A DNA stretch of 64,000 nucleotides from assembly GCA_017517305.1 (NCBI GenBank), contig JAFWZV010000010.1, positions 186,001 through 250,000 of the forward strand. Reading direction: 5' to 3'. The notes under the pieces were generated by a model, which was not told the origin of the DNA, searched no databases, and worked only from the letters and a program-made list of their open reading frames with translations. The stretch is from Lachnospiraceae bacterium. Its GTDB lineage: Bacteria > Bacillota > Clostridia > Lachnospirales > Lachnospiraceae. The position numbers and the translations under genes are program-made. Shown in pieces: positions 37,660 to 47,383 of the stretch. Position 1 is the first letter of the stretch. Every line of letters begins with the position of its first letter.

Positions 37660-40059
37660 ATGAGAGAGATATTAACTGTAATAAAGGGTAATTTTAGAAA
37701 GAATAAGGGCTCATTTATAAGTGTTGCTATTCTTATGTTTGTGGTATCTGTTGCGCTAACTACTGCATTTTCTGTAATTATTAACACCAATAAAAGAGAT
37801 GAAGAGCAGATGGATGCAGGTGGTTTGGGAGATATTATGGCTGCCATAGATTATGAGTATCAGGGGCAAACTATGGATGAATACCATGCCTACTGTGACG
37901 AGTTAGCTAATAAAATGCTTGCGGTAGATGGTGTAGAAAGAATAGACCAAATTCCTACTGTCATTATGAATATCGTGGATGTTAATGGTGGGGATGGAAA
38001 TGGTTCAGTATTTGTATATGATTATCAAAGTAAATATCTAACATATAATATTTATGATGAAAATGATAAACTTTTAACAGATTTTAAGCTTAAAGAGGGA
38101 GAGATTATAGTTCCTGTTAGCTTTAAGTCACTTTACAAGACGGAGATTGGTGATGAGGTTACATTGGAGTTGCATGGTTGGGAACAAGAGGAAAAAACTA
38201 ACCATACATACAAGATAGCTGCTTACATGGAAGATCCATATATGGGCTCTTCTGTAATGGGAATAAAGACATTACTTCTTTGTGAGGATGATATAGCCAG
38301 CCTTTGTGAGAAGGATTTTACTAAGGAAGGTAATGCATTAATATTTAGTGTTCATAAAAGCAAAGAATCTGTGCTTACTGACGCAGAGCTAGAGGCTAAC
38401 CTTAATCGTGAAACCTCCTATGCAAGCTATACTTGGATTACCTTGACCAGGTCACAAGCCTATAATTATATGACAATGATTACAAATATTTTTGCAGGAA
38501 TACTAGTAGCTTTCATTGTTATGCTGGTTGTGGCAACTATAATTGTGCTAGGACATAATATAAGCAGTAGTATAGAGCATGATTTTGTGAATCTTGGAAT
38601 ATTAAAGGCTGTTGGTATGAGTAATAATAAACTTAGATTCTCTATTATGCTTGGTTATCTATTTGCAGGGCTTGTAGGAGCAAATATTGGTGTTCCGGTA
38701 GCTATACCATGTATTGCTGCCATAAATAAGATAATAAGACCTGTTATAGGCCTATATCCTGAAAGTAAACCAGCCTTATTTGAGACAATTATCTCACTTG
38801 TTGCTATATTTGTAATAATCACAGTATTTATAGCCATAAAGCTAATTAAGATATATAGAATAACCCCTGTATCTGCTATAAATGGCGGAAGGAAGGATGT
38901 ACATTTTTCAAGTCTTTTTAAGCTTCCAATATCTAAGAAAGCACTTGGCACTTCTCTTGCTTATAGACAGCTTATATCAGGTAAGAAGCAATACATAGGA
39001 GCTATTATTATAACAGCTATACTTACACTTTTTATGGTTATGATAAGCGATATGTGCATTTATTTTAGCGATGAGGATAATATAAATGATATGTTTGCTC
39101 CGGTAGAGTATGATATGTACACATATGCAACCTCTGACGAGGAATGGGAAGAAAAGCTTGCTGATGCTGAGTCAATTATTGGAAAATATACTGATTACAG
39201 AAAGTTTTTTTATAGCTCTAGATATGTACTATTAAATGATACGCAAATTTGGTGTGGTATAAATAGTGAGCCTGATTATGTAAAATCAGTATATGAAGGT
39301 AGAACTTGTACCTATGATAATGAAATTGTTATAACTGAGTATATGACTGAAAACTACGGAATCAAGCTAGGGGATGAGGTTACTATAAGCTTAGATGGCA
39401 AATCCGCTGACTACATAGTATCAGGCTATTATCAGTGTACTAATGATGTAGGAAAGAATATTACTATGTCCTTGGAGGGCTATTATAGATTGGTTGGAGA
39501 GCCTGAAGAGGGTACTAGAGTAGGTTGTGTATATGATTTAGAGAATGATGACCTTGCTGATGAAATATATGAGGAAATAACTGCAAAATATTCAGAAGAA
39601 GAGGTTTATTTTGGATATGATACGGATTTTTCCGGTGATGATTCTATAATATTTGCTTTATATGGAGTAACAATATTGATTTATATTTTGTCTGGAATAT
39701 TTGTAGCTATTACTGTAGTTTTGGTTTGCTCTAAGATATTCGCTAAGGAAAAGCAGGATTACGGAATATATAAGGCTATGGGCTTTACATCAGCAAAGCT
39801 TAGAAGACAGTTTGCTGTAAGATTCGTAATATGTGCATTTATTGGTGCAACTATAGGAATTATATGTACCTTGTTATTCTCAAATGCGCTTTTAAGTGGA
39901 ATACTTAAGATGTTTGGAATGTATAATTTCTCATCATCTTTAAATGTGGTGGCAGCTATTGTACCAATTATATTTATGTCTCTTGTATACTATTTGTTCT
40001 CATACATAGTATCAAGGAAGATGAAGAAGGTTACACCGAGAGTACTTATAAATGAATAA
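37660..40059 (+). CDS. FtsX-like ABC transporter permease
   Basis: 799 aa. The layout repeats twice: one N-terminal helix (FISVAILMFVVSVALTTAFSVII, then YIGAIIITAILTLFMVMISDM), an extracytoplasmic domain, and three helices of FtsX type (MITNIFAGILVAFIVMLVVATIIVLG; FALYGVTILIYILSGIFVAITVVLV). The conserved FtsX-type sequences LGILKAVGMSNNKLR and YGIYKAMGFTSAKLRRQF follow the first helix of each block. It partners the preceding ATPase and probably moves or releases an envelope-associated molecule by mechanotransmission. The RBS is GGGCGGTGG before ATG 37660. The gene ends against a bidirectional terminator. Confidence 0.92.
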   Translation: MREILTVIKGNFRKNKGSFISVAILMFVVSVALTTAFSVIINTNKRDEEQMDAGGLGDIMAAIDYEYQGQTMDEYHAYCDELANKMLAVDGVERIDQIPTVIMNIVDVNGGDGNGSVFVYDYQSKYLTYNIYDENDKLLTDFKLKEGEIIVPVSFKSLYKTEIGDEVTLELHGWEQEEKTNHTYKIAAYMEDPYMGSSVMGIKTLLLCEDDIASLCEKDFTKEGNALIFSVHKSKESVLTDAELEANLNRETSYASYTWITLTRSQAYNYMTMITNIFAGILVAFIVMLVVATIIVLGHNISSSIEHDFVNLGILKAVGMSNNKLRFSIMLGYLFAGLVGANIGVPVAIPCIAAINKIIRPVIGLYPESKPALFETIISLVAIFVIITVFIAIKLIKIYRITPVSAINGGRKDVHFSSLFKLPISKKALGTSLAYRQLISGKKQYIGAIIITAILTLFMVMISDMCIYFSDEDNINDMFAPVEYDMYTYATSDEEWEEKLADAESIIGKYTDYRKFFYSSRYVLLNDTQIWCGINSEPDYVKSVYEGRTCTYDNEIVITEYMTENYGIKLGDEVTISLDGKSADYIVSGYYQCTNDVGKNITMSLEGYYRLVGEPEEGTRVGCVYDLENDDLADEIYEEITAKYSEEEVYFGYDTDFSGDDSIIFALYGVTILIYILSGIFVAITVVLVCSKIFAKEKQDYGIYKAMGFTSAKLRRQFAVRFVICAFIGATIGIICTLLFSNALLSGILKMFGMYNFSSSLNVVAAIVPIIFMSLVYYLFSYIVSRKMKKVTPRVLINE

Positions 40060-40074
40060 TTAATATATAAGATA

Positions 40075-40103
40075 AAAGGGAATGGATTATCCATTCCCTT
40101 TAT
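40075..40103. terminator. Bidirectional terminator between permease and MATE genes
   Basis: AAAGGGAATGG (40075-40085) and CCATTCCCTTT (40091-40101), a perfect 11-bp stem with a 5-base loop and A/T runs on both sides. It serves two convergent genes. Confidence 0.9.
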
Positions 40104-40104
40104 T

Positions 40105-41505
40105 TTACGTAGTAAGATTTTCTCTTTTAAATTGTCTTATTACTATAATTGCAACAATAACAGCCATCACAGTAACAGATATATTACTTATCATCATAAC
40201 CATACCAACACTTTTTTCACCATAGTTGGTAAAATTCTGTAGGAACCAGAATACTGGAATTCTAAATACGAATACTCTAGCAACATTTATAACCATAGAT
40301 AGCTTTGTTTTGCCCAAACCATACATTAAAGCTAGCACAGAAGCATTAATTCCTAGAGGAACTGCGCCGTAGGCTTCATATTTGTATGTAAGCATAATAA
40401 GTCTTCTGAACTCCTCGTCATTCTTGGCAAATAAACCTGACAACTCATAGGAAAAATGTATTGTAAGAGATGAAATTATGATTCCTATAATTACATTAAC
40501 GATACAGGTCACATAGAATGCACTTAAAACTCGTTTGTAACGCTTGGCTCCATAATTTTGGCTAACGATAGCACAGGTACCTTCCTCAAAACCGTTTTGA
40601 GGATTGGTGGTTATTCCGCCTAAATTATTGGATACTCCCATAGCACCAACCATAAGGTCCCCATATACTGTGCACATAGAATTAACTATTGTTTTACCAA
40701 AGCCAAAAAGCATTTTCTCAGCTATTACAGGTATGGCACTGATTATCATTGGCATATTAACGGCCTTATCAAAAGTGATAGAGGATAATGAAAAGCCAAA
40801 TGCGTTATCCTTATCTCTACTATTAATAATTGCAAAAACAAGAAGAACAGCCTCTGAAATTAAGGATGCAGCTGCTATCATAACTAATTCTCCATCCATT
40901 CCATACACGAATAGGGCAGTAAGACCAAGCTTAGTTACTATAACAAGCATATTGAGGAATAATATTCTCTTTGAATTACCTCTTGATCTCTCAACAGATA
41001 TATAAACATTGTTTACAAATCTTACAACCAGTGTAAAAAGCTGTACCTGAAAATATTTAGCACCGATTTCAATTAGTGAAGCAGGAGTACCTGCGAATTT
41101 AAGGAATTGATTTGTTAAGGGTAGTAGTACAATAAGGATTAATAGACCTATACTAAGACATAGGGCATAGATTGTACTAACTCTTTGTTTAACAGTCTTA
41201 TAATCTCCTTCACCGTAAGCTCTGCTTATTTGTACACCAGCACCAATTGCCAGACCAGTACCTAAGGCAGAAAGTATAAAATTTAGCTGGGCAAGATAAG
41301 CTACTGCTGATACAGATTGAGAACTTATTTTGGAAGCCATCATAGTATCAAATATAGTAAATAAAATATTTAAGCTTTGATACATAGCAAGTGGAAATCC
41401 CACGGATAATACTACCTTCCACATAGGAGCATTAAGGCTTCGCTCTCTGTATTTTTCATCACGTTTGGAAAGATTTGCTTTAATTTTATCTTTATTTTCA
41501 CTCAT
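40105..41505 (-). CDS. MATE-family efflux transporter
   Basis: 466 aa with about 12 membrane helices in two similar halves. Recognisable stretches are VVLSVGFPLAMYQSLNILFTIFDTMMASKISSQSVSAVAYLAQL near the N-terminus and FEEGTCAIVSQNYGAKRYKRV at the start of the second half, both typical of MATE transporters that expel cationic drugs or metabolites using Na+ or H+. Substrate unknown. The gene begins about 90 bases after a 122-base hairpin that ends the pta transcript, so it probably has its own promoter. Confidence 0.9.
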   Translation of the reverse strand: MSENKDKIKANLSKRDEKYRERSLNAPMWKVVLSVGFPLAMYQSLNILFTIFDTMMASKISSQSVSAVAYLAQLNFILSALGTGLAIGAGVQISRAYGEGDYKTVKQRVSTIYALCLSIGLLILIVLLPLTNQFLKFAGTPASLIEIGAKYFQVQLFTLVVRFVNNVYISVERSRGNSKRILFLNMLVIVTKLGLTALFVYGMDGELVMIAAASLISEAVLLVFAIINSRDKDNAFGFSLSSITFDKAVNMPMIISAIPVIAEKMLFGFGKTIVNSMCTVYGDLMVGAMGVSNNLGGITTNPQNGFEEGTCAIVSQNYGAKRYKRVLSAFYVTCIVNVIIGIIISSLTIHFSYELSGLFAKNDEEFRRLIMLTYKYEAYGAVPLGINASVLALMYGLGKTKLSMVINVARVFVFRIPVFWFLQNFTNYGEKSVGMVMMISNISVTVMAVIVAIIVIRQFKRENLTT

Positions 41506-41593
41506 AAAAACACCTAAAATTCTAAAAAAAGGTCAAATTAATAAGTCATGCTGCTTTTGCATGGCTTATTAACAAAGTTATATGTCAATAAAA

Positions 41594-41715
41594 AAGCTGT
41601 GCGCCAATAAATTATACTCCGACCGCGACAGGGTGAGGACTAAACTGACCGTTTTAAGTGTCAGCGTGGACTCACCCTAGGCAGGTCGGCCAGTATGTCC
41701 CGTCGCGCACAGCTT
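41594..41715 (-). terminator. Long branched hairpin terminating pta
   Basis: Read on the minus strand, AAGCTGTGCGC (41715-41705) pairs with GCGCACAGCTT (41604-41594), which runs on into T residues: a classic terminator end. Inside are further stems: ATACT with AGTAT, CCGACC with GGTCGG, GGGTGAG with CTCACCC and CTGAC with GTCAG. The whole element is 122 bases, far longer than a usual terminator. A regulatory RNA for the downstream MATE gene is an alternative. Confidence 0.7.
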
Positions 41716-41726
41716 GTATATTATGT

Positions 41727-42728
41727 TTAATCCTGCTTAGTTGCAAAAGCAGCAGTTATAATAGCCATAGAGTAAACCTCTGTTGCTGTACAACCTCTTG
41801 AAAGGTCATTAATAGGGGAGTTAAGTCCCAAAAGAATAGGGCCATATGCCTCAAAGTTACCCATTCTCTGTGCAATCTTATATCCAATGTTACCTGCATT
41901 AATATCAGGGAATATAAATGTGTTAGCATGTCCTGCAACAGGAGAGTTAGGGTGCTTCTTCTTTGCAACAGAAGGTGAAACTGCTGCGTCAAACTGCATC
42001 TCACCATCGATTGGAATAAGTGGATTACGAGCCTTTGCCTTATTAGCTGCATTTCTCATCTTATCTACATCAGGACCGGTACCTGAACCGTTAGTAGAGT
42101 AGCTAAGGAATGCAACACATGGTTCAACACCGAATACCTTAGCACAGTTGATGGTTTCCTCTGCAATTTCTACAAGCTCATCCTCGTTAGGATTAATGTT
42201 GATTCCACAGTCACCCATAGCAAGAACAACGTTCTCACCTGTAGCACCTGGACGAACTAAGATAAAGCAAGAAGAAACAATTGTGTTACCTGGCTTTGTC
42301 TTAATAAGCTGTAATGCAGGACGAACAGTATCAGCAGTAGAGTAGGTTGCTCCTCCTAAGAGACAGTCTGCATAACCCATCTTTACAAGCATAGTTCCGA
42401 AATAATTGTTCTGACGAAGAAGCTTCTCAGCCTCTTCTCTGGAAGCGATTTTACCCTTTCTTACTTCCATAAAATCATCAACCATCTTATCAAAGTCCTC
42501 AAAGTTATGAGGGGAGATGATATTAGCACCACGGATATTAAAACCACTATCCTCAGCGCAATCATATATTTCATCAGGATCTCCTATAAGAATAGGCTTT
42601 AAGAAGTTACTTGCAAGAAGTCTTGATGAAGCCTCTAAAATTCTAGAATCAGTGCCTTCTGTGAATACTATTGTTTTAGGCTCTTTCTTTAAACGGTCAA
42701 TCATCTGACCAAAACCAAATTTTGACAT
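41727..42728 (-). CDS. pta: Phosphate acetyltransferase
   Basis: 333 aa from the ATG at 42728, which has GGAG and AAGGAAA upstream; this gives the standard length and removes 30 spurious residues encoded by a hairpin. It begins MSKFGFGQMIDRLKKEPKTIVFTEGTDSRILEAS. Family sequences include TADTVRPALQLIKTKPGNTIVSSCF, GSGTGPDVDKMRNAA and the C-terminal LLGLNSPINDLSRGCTATEVYSMAIITA. It interconverts acetyl-CoA and acetyl phosphate in fermentative ATP production. No acetate kinase gene is in the window. Hairpins lie on both sides, so it seems monocistronic and separate from the uxa genes. Confidence 0.95.
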   Translation of the reverse strand: MSKFGFGQMIDRLKKEPKTIVFTEGTDSRILEASSRLLASNFLKPILIGDPDEIYDCAEDSGFNIRGANIISPHNFEDFDKMVDDFMEVRKGKIASREEAEKLLRQNNYFGTMLVKMGYADCLLGGATYSTADTVRPALQLIKTKPGNTIVSSCFILVRPGATGENVVLAMGDCGININPNEDELVEIAEETINCAKVFGVEPCVAFLSYSTNGSGTGPDVDKMRNAANKAKARNPLIPIDGEMQFDAAVSPSVAKKKHPNSPVAGHANTFIFPDINAGNIGYKIAQRMGNFEAYGPILLGLNSPINDLSRGCTATEVYSMAIITAAFATKQD

Positions 42729-42765
42729 TGTTTCCTTCTCCTTATATATAAAAAATTGATCCATG

Positions 42766-42888
42766 CCGACAGGTTCGCAAGCAAGCTTGCTCACTGTCGC
42801 GGCGTTCGCCGTATACATCTTCGCTAAAATATGTCTTTATGTGAGCAAGCTCTCAACAGACATATTTAGCTCATCTGTGCATGGCTCA
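42766..42888. repeat. Long intergenic hairpin between uxaA and pta
   Basis: CCATG-C-CGACAG near 42763 faces CTGTGCATGG near 42876; GCTTGCTC (about 42784-42791) faces GAGCAAGC (about 42843-42850); GCGGCG/CGCCG and AAATATGTCT/AGACATATTT stems are also present. It probably terminates the uxaCBA transcript and is the same style of extended hairpin seen after pta and groEL. Confidence 0.6.
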
Positions 42889-42900
42889 TCACTACGCACA

Positions 42901-44379
42901 TTATAGCACAACTCCATCTTTAAAGATAGATATTTCTCTAAATCCGCGTTCCTCAGATTTAGTTTCTTTACCACTGGCAACTTCTAGAACAAAATCTAAA
43001 AGTCTGTCACCTGCAGCATCTAAATCTTCTCCTTCAGCAACAGTTCCAGCATTAAAGTCTATCCAGCCATTCTTCTTATTATACAGTGCTGTATTTGTAG
43101 ATATTTTAACGGTTGGAGCAGGAGCACCAAATGGAGTTCCTCGTCCTGTTGTGAATAAAATCATATGTGAACCTGCTGCAGTGAGAGCAGTAGCACTAAC
43201 TAAATCATTTCCAGGTCCAGACAGAAGATTGAGACCTTTTTTTGTTACCATATCTGAATATTCTAGAACATCAACGATTTGTGCACTTCCACCTTTTTGA
43301 ACACATCCGCAGGATTTGTCCTCAAGAGTAGTAATACCGCCAGCTTTATTTCCAGGACTAGGATTTTCATAAACCACCTGACCATGGGATACAAAGTAAT
43401 CCTTAAAGGAATTAACCATATTTACGGCTTTATTAAAGACCTCTTGACTTTCACAACGATCAAACAGTATTGATTCTGCACCGAACATCTCTGGAACCTC
43501 AGTTAATATTGTTGAGCCACCGAGAGATATAAGTCTATCTGAAAATCTACCAACAGTAGGATTAGCTGTAATGCCTGATAAACCATCAGAACCACCACAT
43601 TTCATACCAACAACAAGTTCGCTGGCAGGTATATCTTCGCGTGAGAATTTACCAGCGTACTGGGCTAATTCTTCAAGTATTTTAGAACCTTCAGATATTT
43701 CGTCTTCAACGTTTTGCGTAATAAGGAACTTTACTCTATCTGGATCCCAGCTTCCAAGTTGTTCTTGAAACTGAGATAGAGTAAGATTCTCACATCCAAG
43801 TCCAAGTACAAGTACAGCTCCTGCATTAGGATGATTAACTAATGAAGCAAGAAGCTTTTTGGTTTGTTCATGGTCACCTCCCATTTGACTACAACCAAAT
43901 GGATGAGTAAAAGTATAAAGTCCATCTATATTTCCTGTAACTAGATGTTGATTGCTCTTAACTAGTTCGGTAGCTATTGAATTAACACATCCAACAGTAG
44001 GAATTATCCATATTTCATTACGGATAGCAGCCTTGCCATTAGGACGGCGATAACCCTTAAATGAACGATTTGAGACCTTAGGAAGCTCAAAGGTCTTGTG
44101 ATTATAATAGTATTCTCCTTCATCGGAGAGAGTAGTTGAAGCATTGTGAGTGTGTACCCAGCTACCTGCTTTTATGTCTTTTTTTGCATGTGCAATTACA
44201 TTTCCATATTTTATTACATCTGAACCATCATTAATATCTATTAAAGCTATTTTGTGTCCTCTGGCAATGTTTTCATTGGCAGTAATGTTAATGTTTTCTA
44301 GGGTGATATTATCCCCAGAAGAAATATCAGTTAAAGCAACTGCAACATTATCAGATGGATTTATTTGAATTAATTTCAT
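42901..44379 (-). CDS. uxaA: Altronate dehydratase
   Basis: 492 aa, full length. The N-terminal SAF-type domain (about residues 1-95, with HTHNAST) is followed by the UxaA catalytic part: TVGCVNSIATELV, TFTHPFGCSQMGGDHEQT, LGLGCENL, GMKCGGSDGLSGITANPTVG and TTGRGTPFGAPAPTVKISTN. It dehydrates D-altronate to 2-keto-3-deoxygluconate in the galacturonate pathway. Conserved cysteines in these motifs are consistent with metal binding in the family. It is the last gene of uxaC-uxaB-uxaA, 27 bases after uxaB, and a long hairpin follows. Confidence 0.97.
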   Translation of the reverse strand: MKLIQINPSDNVAVALTDISSGDNITLENINITANENIARGHKIALIDINDGSDVIKYGNVIAHAKKDIKAGSWVHTHNASTTLSDEGEYYYNHKTFELPKVSNRSFKGYRRPNGKAAIRNEIWIIPTVGCVNSIATELVKSNQHLVTGNIDGLYTFTHPFGCSQMGGDHEQTKKLLASLVNHPNAGAVLVLGLGCENLTLSQFQEQLGSWDPDRVKFLITQNVEDEISEGSKILEELAQYAGKFSREDIPASELVVGMKCGGSDGLSGITANPTVGRFSDRLISLGGSTILTEVPEMFGAESILFDRCESQEVFNKAVNMVNSFKDYFVSHGQVVYENPSPGNKAGGITTLEDKSCGCVQKGGSAQIVDVLEYSDMVTKKGLNLLSGPGNDLVSATALTAAGSHMILFTTGRGTPFGAPAPTVKISTNTALYNKKNGWIDFNAGTVAEGEDLDAAGDRLLDFVLEVASGKETKSEERGFREISIFKDGVVL

Positions 44380-44406
44380 AGTCTTTCTCCTGAATAGTTT
44401 GTAATA

Positions 44407-45885
44407 TTATTTCTGGATATATTTTAGGGCCTCGTACATTCCCTTCTCACGAATCATGGTAAGGTACTCAGTAACCTGAGCCTCGAAGCCAGGAAGATTC
44501 ATAAGTTCATCTCCCCACATTTTGTTATTATTAATTACTTCCTTTGCGATAGTAGCATCATCATCATCCTTGTGGTCGTAATAGAAGTCTAAAACCCACT
44601 GATCATCCATAATCTTGTAGGTGTCTTCTCCACGTTTTGCAAGGAGACAATCCTCACCCTTCTCATAACAATTGTGATAAAAGCTTATATAAGCTGCAAA
44701 TGAGAAGGTCATACATTTTGGAAGTTCATTATTTCTCTTATAATACTCAAGAAGTGATGGCATACAACGAGCCTTCCACTTTGAAGTTGAGTTAAGAGAG
44801 ATAGATAACAACTGATGATCTATAAATGGATTAGCAAATCTATCAGATACATCAGAAGCAAACTGCATAAGATTATCCTTTGGCAACTCTAAAGTAGGAA
44901 TTACCTCATCATAGATAGTCTTATTCATAAAGCCCTTTATTACCTCATCATCCATACAATCTCTTACAATATCCTGACCAGCAAGATATGCAGCCATAAT
45001 GAATGAAGTATGAGCACCATTTAATATTCGAACCTTTCTCTGCTTATATGGTGTAACATCATCTACAACAATAATTGGAAGACCAGCAACATCTACTGGG
45101 AATTCATTTTTGATAGACTGAGGACCTTCAATTACCCAGAATCCAAAGCATTCTGCTGTATCGATAAGATTATCCTGATAACCAAGTTCCTTGCATATGT
45201 TTTCAGCCTCAGCTCTTGGATATCCTGGAACGATTCTGTCTACGAGAGTAGAGCAGAAGATATTATCCTTATCAACCCATAATCTAAAATCGTTATCTAA
45301 ACCCCACTGGTCTATGTACTGATGTACACATTTTCTAAGCTCATCACCATTGTGGTCAATTAACTCGCATGAGAGAATGATAAAACCTGGTAACTTATTC
45401 TGGTATCTCTTGTAAAGGAATGCAGTAAGCTTTCCAGGGAAGCTAGATGCTGGCTTATCCTCAAACTTACAGGAGGAATCGTAGGTGATTCCAGCTTCTG
45501 TTGTATTAGATACTATGAATCTAAGGTCTGGATTGTTTGCACATTCCATAAGAGCATCGTAATCCTCATAAGGATTTAAACATCTTGATATACAAGAGAT
45601 TACTCTTTTGTTGTTAACCTTTTGACCATTCTCTGAACCTCTAAGGAAGAGGGTATATAGTCCTTCCTGATCATTAATCAAATTAGCAAGACCCTGAGCT
45701 ATAGGCTGTGTAACAACAACCTTACCGTTAAATCCTGCCTTTTCATTCATTTCATCTATAAAGTGATTAACAAATGCTCTCAAGAAATTTCCTTCTCCGA
45801 ACTGAAGAACCTTCTCAGGGGCATCCTTAAGTAAGTAACCATCATAACCAATTTCATCTAAAGTTTTATAGCTAAGTGTGTTCAT
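44407..45885 (-). CDS. uxaB: Tagaturonate reductase (altronate oxidoreductase)
   Basis: 492 aa. The protein belongs to the mannitol dehydrogenase family. LQFGEGNFLRAFVNHFIDEMN forms the N-terminal nucleotide-binding segment, FIVSNTTEAGITYD and DRIVPGYP follow, and KVRILNGAHTSF holds the conserved Lys/Asn/His active-site set. It reduces D-tagaturonate to D-altronate with NADH. Fructuronate reductase (UxuB) is a relative, but the neighbouring uxaA points to the galacturonate branch. AGGAGG lies before the start; uxaC ends 15 bases upstream, so the genes are tightly grouped. Confidence 0.95.
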   Translation of the reverse strand: MNTLSYKTLDEIGYDGYLLKDAPEKVLQFGEGNFLRAFVNHFIDEMNEKAGFNGKVVVTQPIAQGLANLINDQEGLYTLFLRGSENGQKVNNKRVISCISRCLNPYEDYDALMECANNPDLRFIVSNTTEAGITYDSSCKFEDKPASSFPGKLTAFLYKRYQNKLPGFIILSCELIDHNGDELRKCVHQYIDQWGLDNDFRLWVDKDNIFCSTLVDRIVPGYPRAEAENICKELGYQDNLIDTAECFGFWVIEGPQSIKNEFPVDVAGLPIIVVDDVTPYKQRKVRILNGAHTSFIMAAYLAGQDIVRDCMDDEVIKGFMNKTIYDEVIPTLELPKDNLMQFASDVSDRFANPFIDHQLLSISLNSTSKWKARCMPSLLEYYKRNNELPKCMTFSFAAYISFYHNCYEKGEDCLLAKRGEDTYKIMDDQWVLDFYYDHKDDDDATIAKEVINNNKMWGDELMNLPGFEAQVTEYLTMIREKGMYEALKYIQK

Positions 45886-45900
45886 AAAATCCTCCTTATG

Positions 45901-47334
45901 TTAGATACCAAAATATCTAATTGCGTTGTTGTAACTTATTCCCTCTACAATTTTCTTAAGTGATTCCTCATTGTTAGGATATTCACCATCCTCAACCCAC
46001 TGACCAATAAGGTTACACATTATACGACGGAAATAGTCGTGTCTAGTGTAGGAGAGGAAAGAACGTGAATCTGTAAGCATTCCAACAAAGTTTCCAAGTA
46101 AGCCAAGGTTTCCAAGAGAACGCATCTGCTCCTCCATACCATCCTTTGTATCAAGGAACCACCATGCAGCACCCATCTGAATCTTGCTAGGTACCTCGCT
46201 TGATTGAAATGCACCCATACATGTTCCGATAAGGTTAAAATCATTGTGGTCAAGAGAGAAGATGATAGTCTTAGGAAGCTCATCTGTTTTGTTTAATTCT
46301 GATAAGAACTGAGCTAGCTCATCGCCACAATTGCTCTTAGCAATCATATCAAAACCTGTATCAGGTCCCTCAATTTTGAACATTTTCTCGTTAACATTTC
46401 TTGTACAAGAGTAGTGAATTTCCATAACAATGTTTTCCTTCTTATACTTTCTTCCAAGGTGAAGAAGGATAGCAGTCTGGTAAATATCAATCTCATCCTT
46501 AGTGAGAGACTCACCGTTAACTGCTTTCTTGTATATAGCATTTACTTCATCAGCTGTTCCAAGCTTGAAAGGAACATAATCAATACCATGATCAGTTGCC
46601 TTACAACCGTGTGCCTTAAAGTAATCAAGTCTCTCATCAAGAGCTGCCATCACATCATCTGCAGTGTCTAAGCTCTTCTTGCCTACTGATTTTGCAAGCT
46701 GATTAATGTAATCAAGGAAACCATCTTTGTTAATATTGATAGCCTTATCAGGTCTAAATGATGGGCATACCATAAAGTCGATAGAAGAGTCTGCAAGAAT
46801 CTTTTCGTGCCACTCAAGAGTATCTATAGGATCATCAGTAGTTCCGATATATTTTACATTGGATTTTTTGATTATTCCTCTTACTGAAAGCTCTGGATCA
46901 TTCTGCAACATATCCTTGGTTTTATCCCAGATTTCTTTGGCTGTTGCTTTTGAAAGTGGAGTAGTGATACCAAAATATTTCTTTAATTCAAGATGGCACC
47001 AATGATACATAGGGTTGCCGATTGCCATCTCAAGCGCCTCAGCAAAGGCTACAAATTTATCGTATGGATCAGCGTCTCCAGTAACAGTGTTTTCATCTAC
47101 ACCGTTTGAACGCATTACTCTCCATTTGTAATGGTCTCCGAAATATGAACCATCTGGATTTTTACCTCCTAACCATACCTCCGCAATATTGTTGTAACGT
47201 CTATCCTCAAAAATCTCCTTTGGAGAAATATGACAATGATAATCTACAAGTGGTAATTCTTTAGCATAGCTGTGATAAAGTTTAACAGCTGTATCATTCT
47301 TAAGCATAAAATTTTCGTCCATGAATGCTTTCAT
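45901..47334 (-). CDS. uxaC: Uronate isomerase
   Basis: 477 aa, normal length. ATG 47334 is preferred, with GGAGG 9 bases upstream; a TTG one codon earlier is 6 bases away and possible. The amidohydrolase-type start LPLVDYHCHISPKEIFEDRRYNNIAEVWLGG, TTDDPIDTLEWH, MEIHYSCTRN and the final SFLSYTRHDYFRRIMCNLIG are typical of UxaC. It isomerises D-galacturonate to D-tagaturonate, and D-glucuronate to D-fructuronate, opening the pathway in the cytosol. First gene of the uxa operon. Confidence 0.97.
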   Translation of the reverse strand: MKAFMDENFMLKNDTAVKLYHSYAKELPLVDYHCHISPKEIFEDRRYNNIAEVWLGGKNPDGSYFGDHYKWRVMRSNGVDENTVTGDADPYDKFVAFAEALEMAIGNPMYHWCHLELKKYFGITTPLSKATAKEIWDKTKDMLQNDPELSVRGIIKKSNVKYIGTTDDPIDTLEWHEKILADSSIDFMVCPSFRPDKAININKDGFLDYINQLAKSVGKKSLDTADDVMAALDERLDYFKAHGCKATDHGIDYVPFKLGTADEVNAIYKKAVNGESLTKDEIDIYQTAILLHLGRKYKKENIVMEIHYSCTRNVNEKMFKIEGPDTGFDMIAKSNCGDELAQFLSELNKTDELPKTIIFSLDHNDFNLIGTCMGAFQSSEVPSKIQMGAAWWFLDTKDGMEEQMRSLGNLGLLGNFVGMLTDSRSFLSYTRHDYFRRIMCNLIGQWVEDGEYPNNEESLKKIVEGISYNNAIRYFGI

Positions 47335-47383
47335 CAAAATAAACCTCCTTTAAATACATTATATAGAAAAAATCGCTTATAAT

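Noticed and set aside
41594..41715. Guanidine-I (ykkC) riboswitch for the MATE gene
   Set aside because: CTAGGGT and ACGG fragments occur, but the GGTCCGAGAG-type core is missing and the 3' end is a plain terminator of pta.
42881..43300. 139-residue plus-strand frame
   Set aside because: Antisense to uxaA and its downstream hairpin; shadow frame with low-complexity Ser/Pro content.
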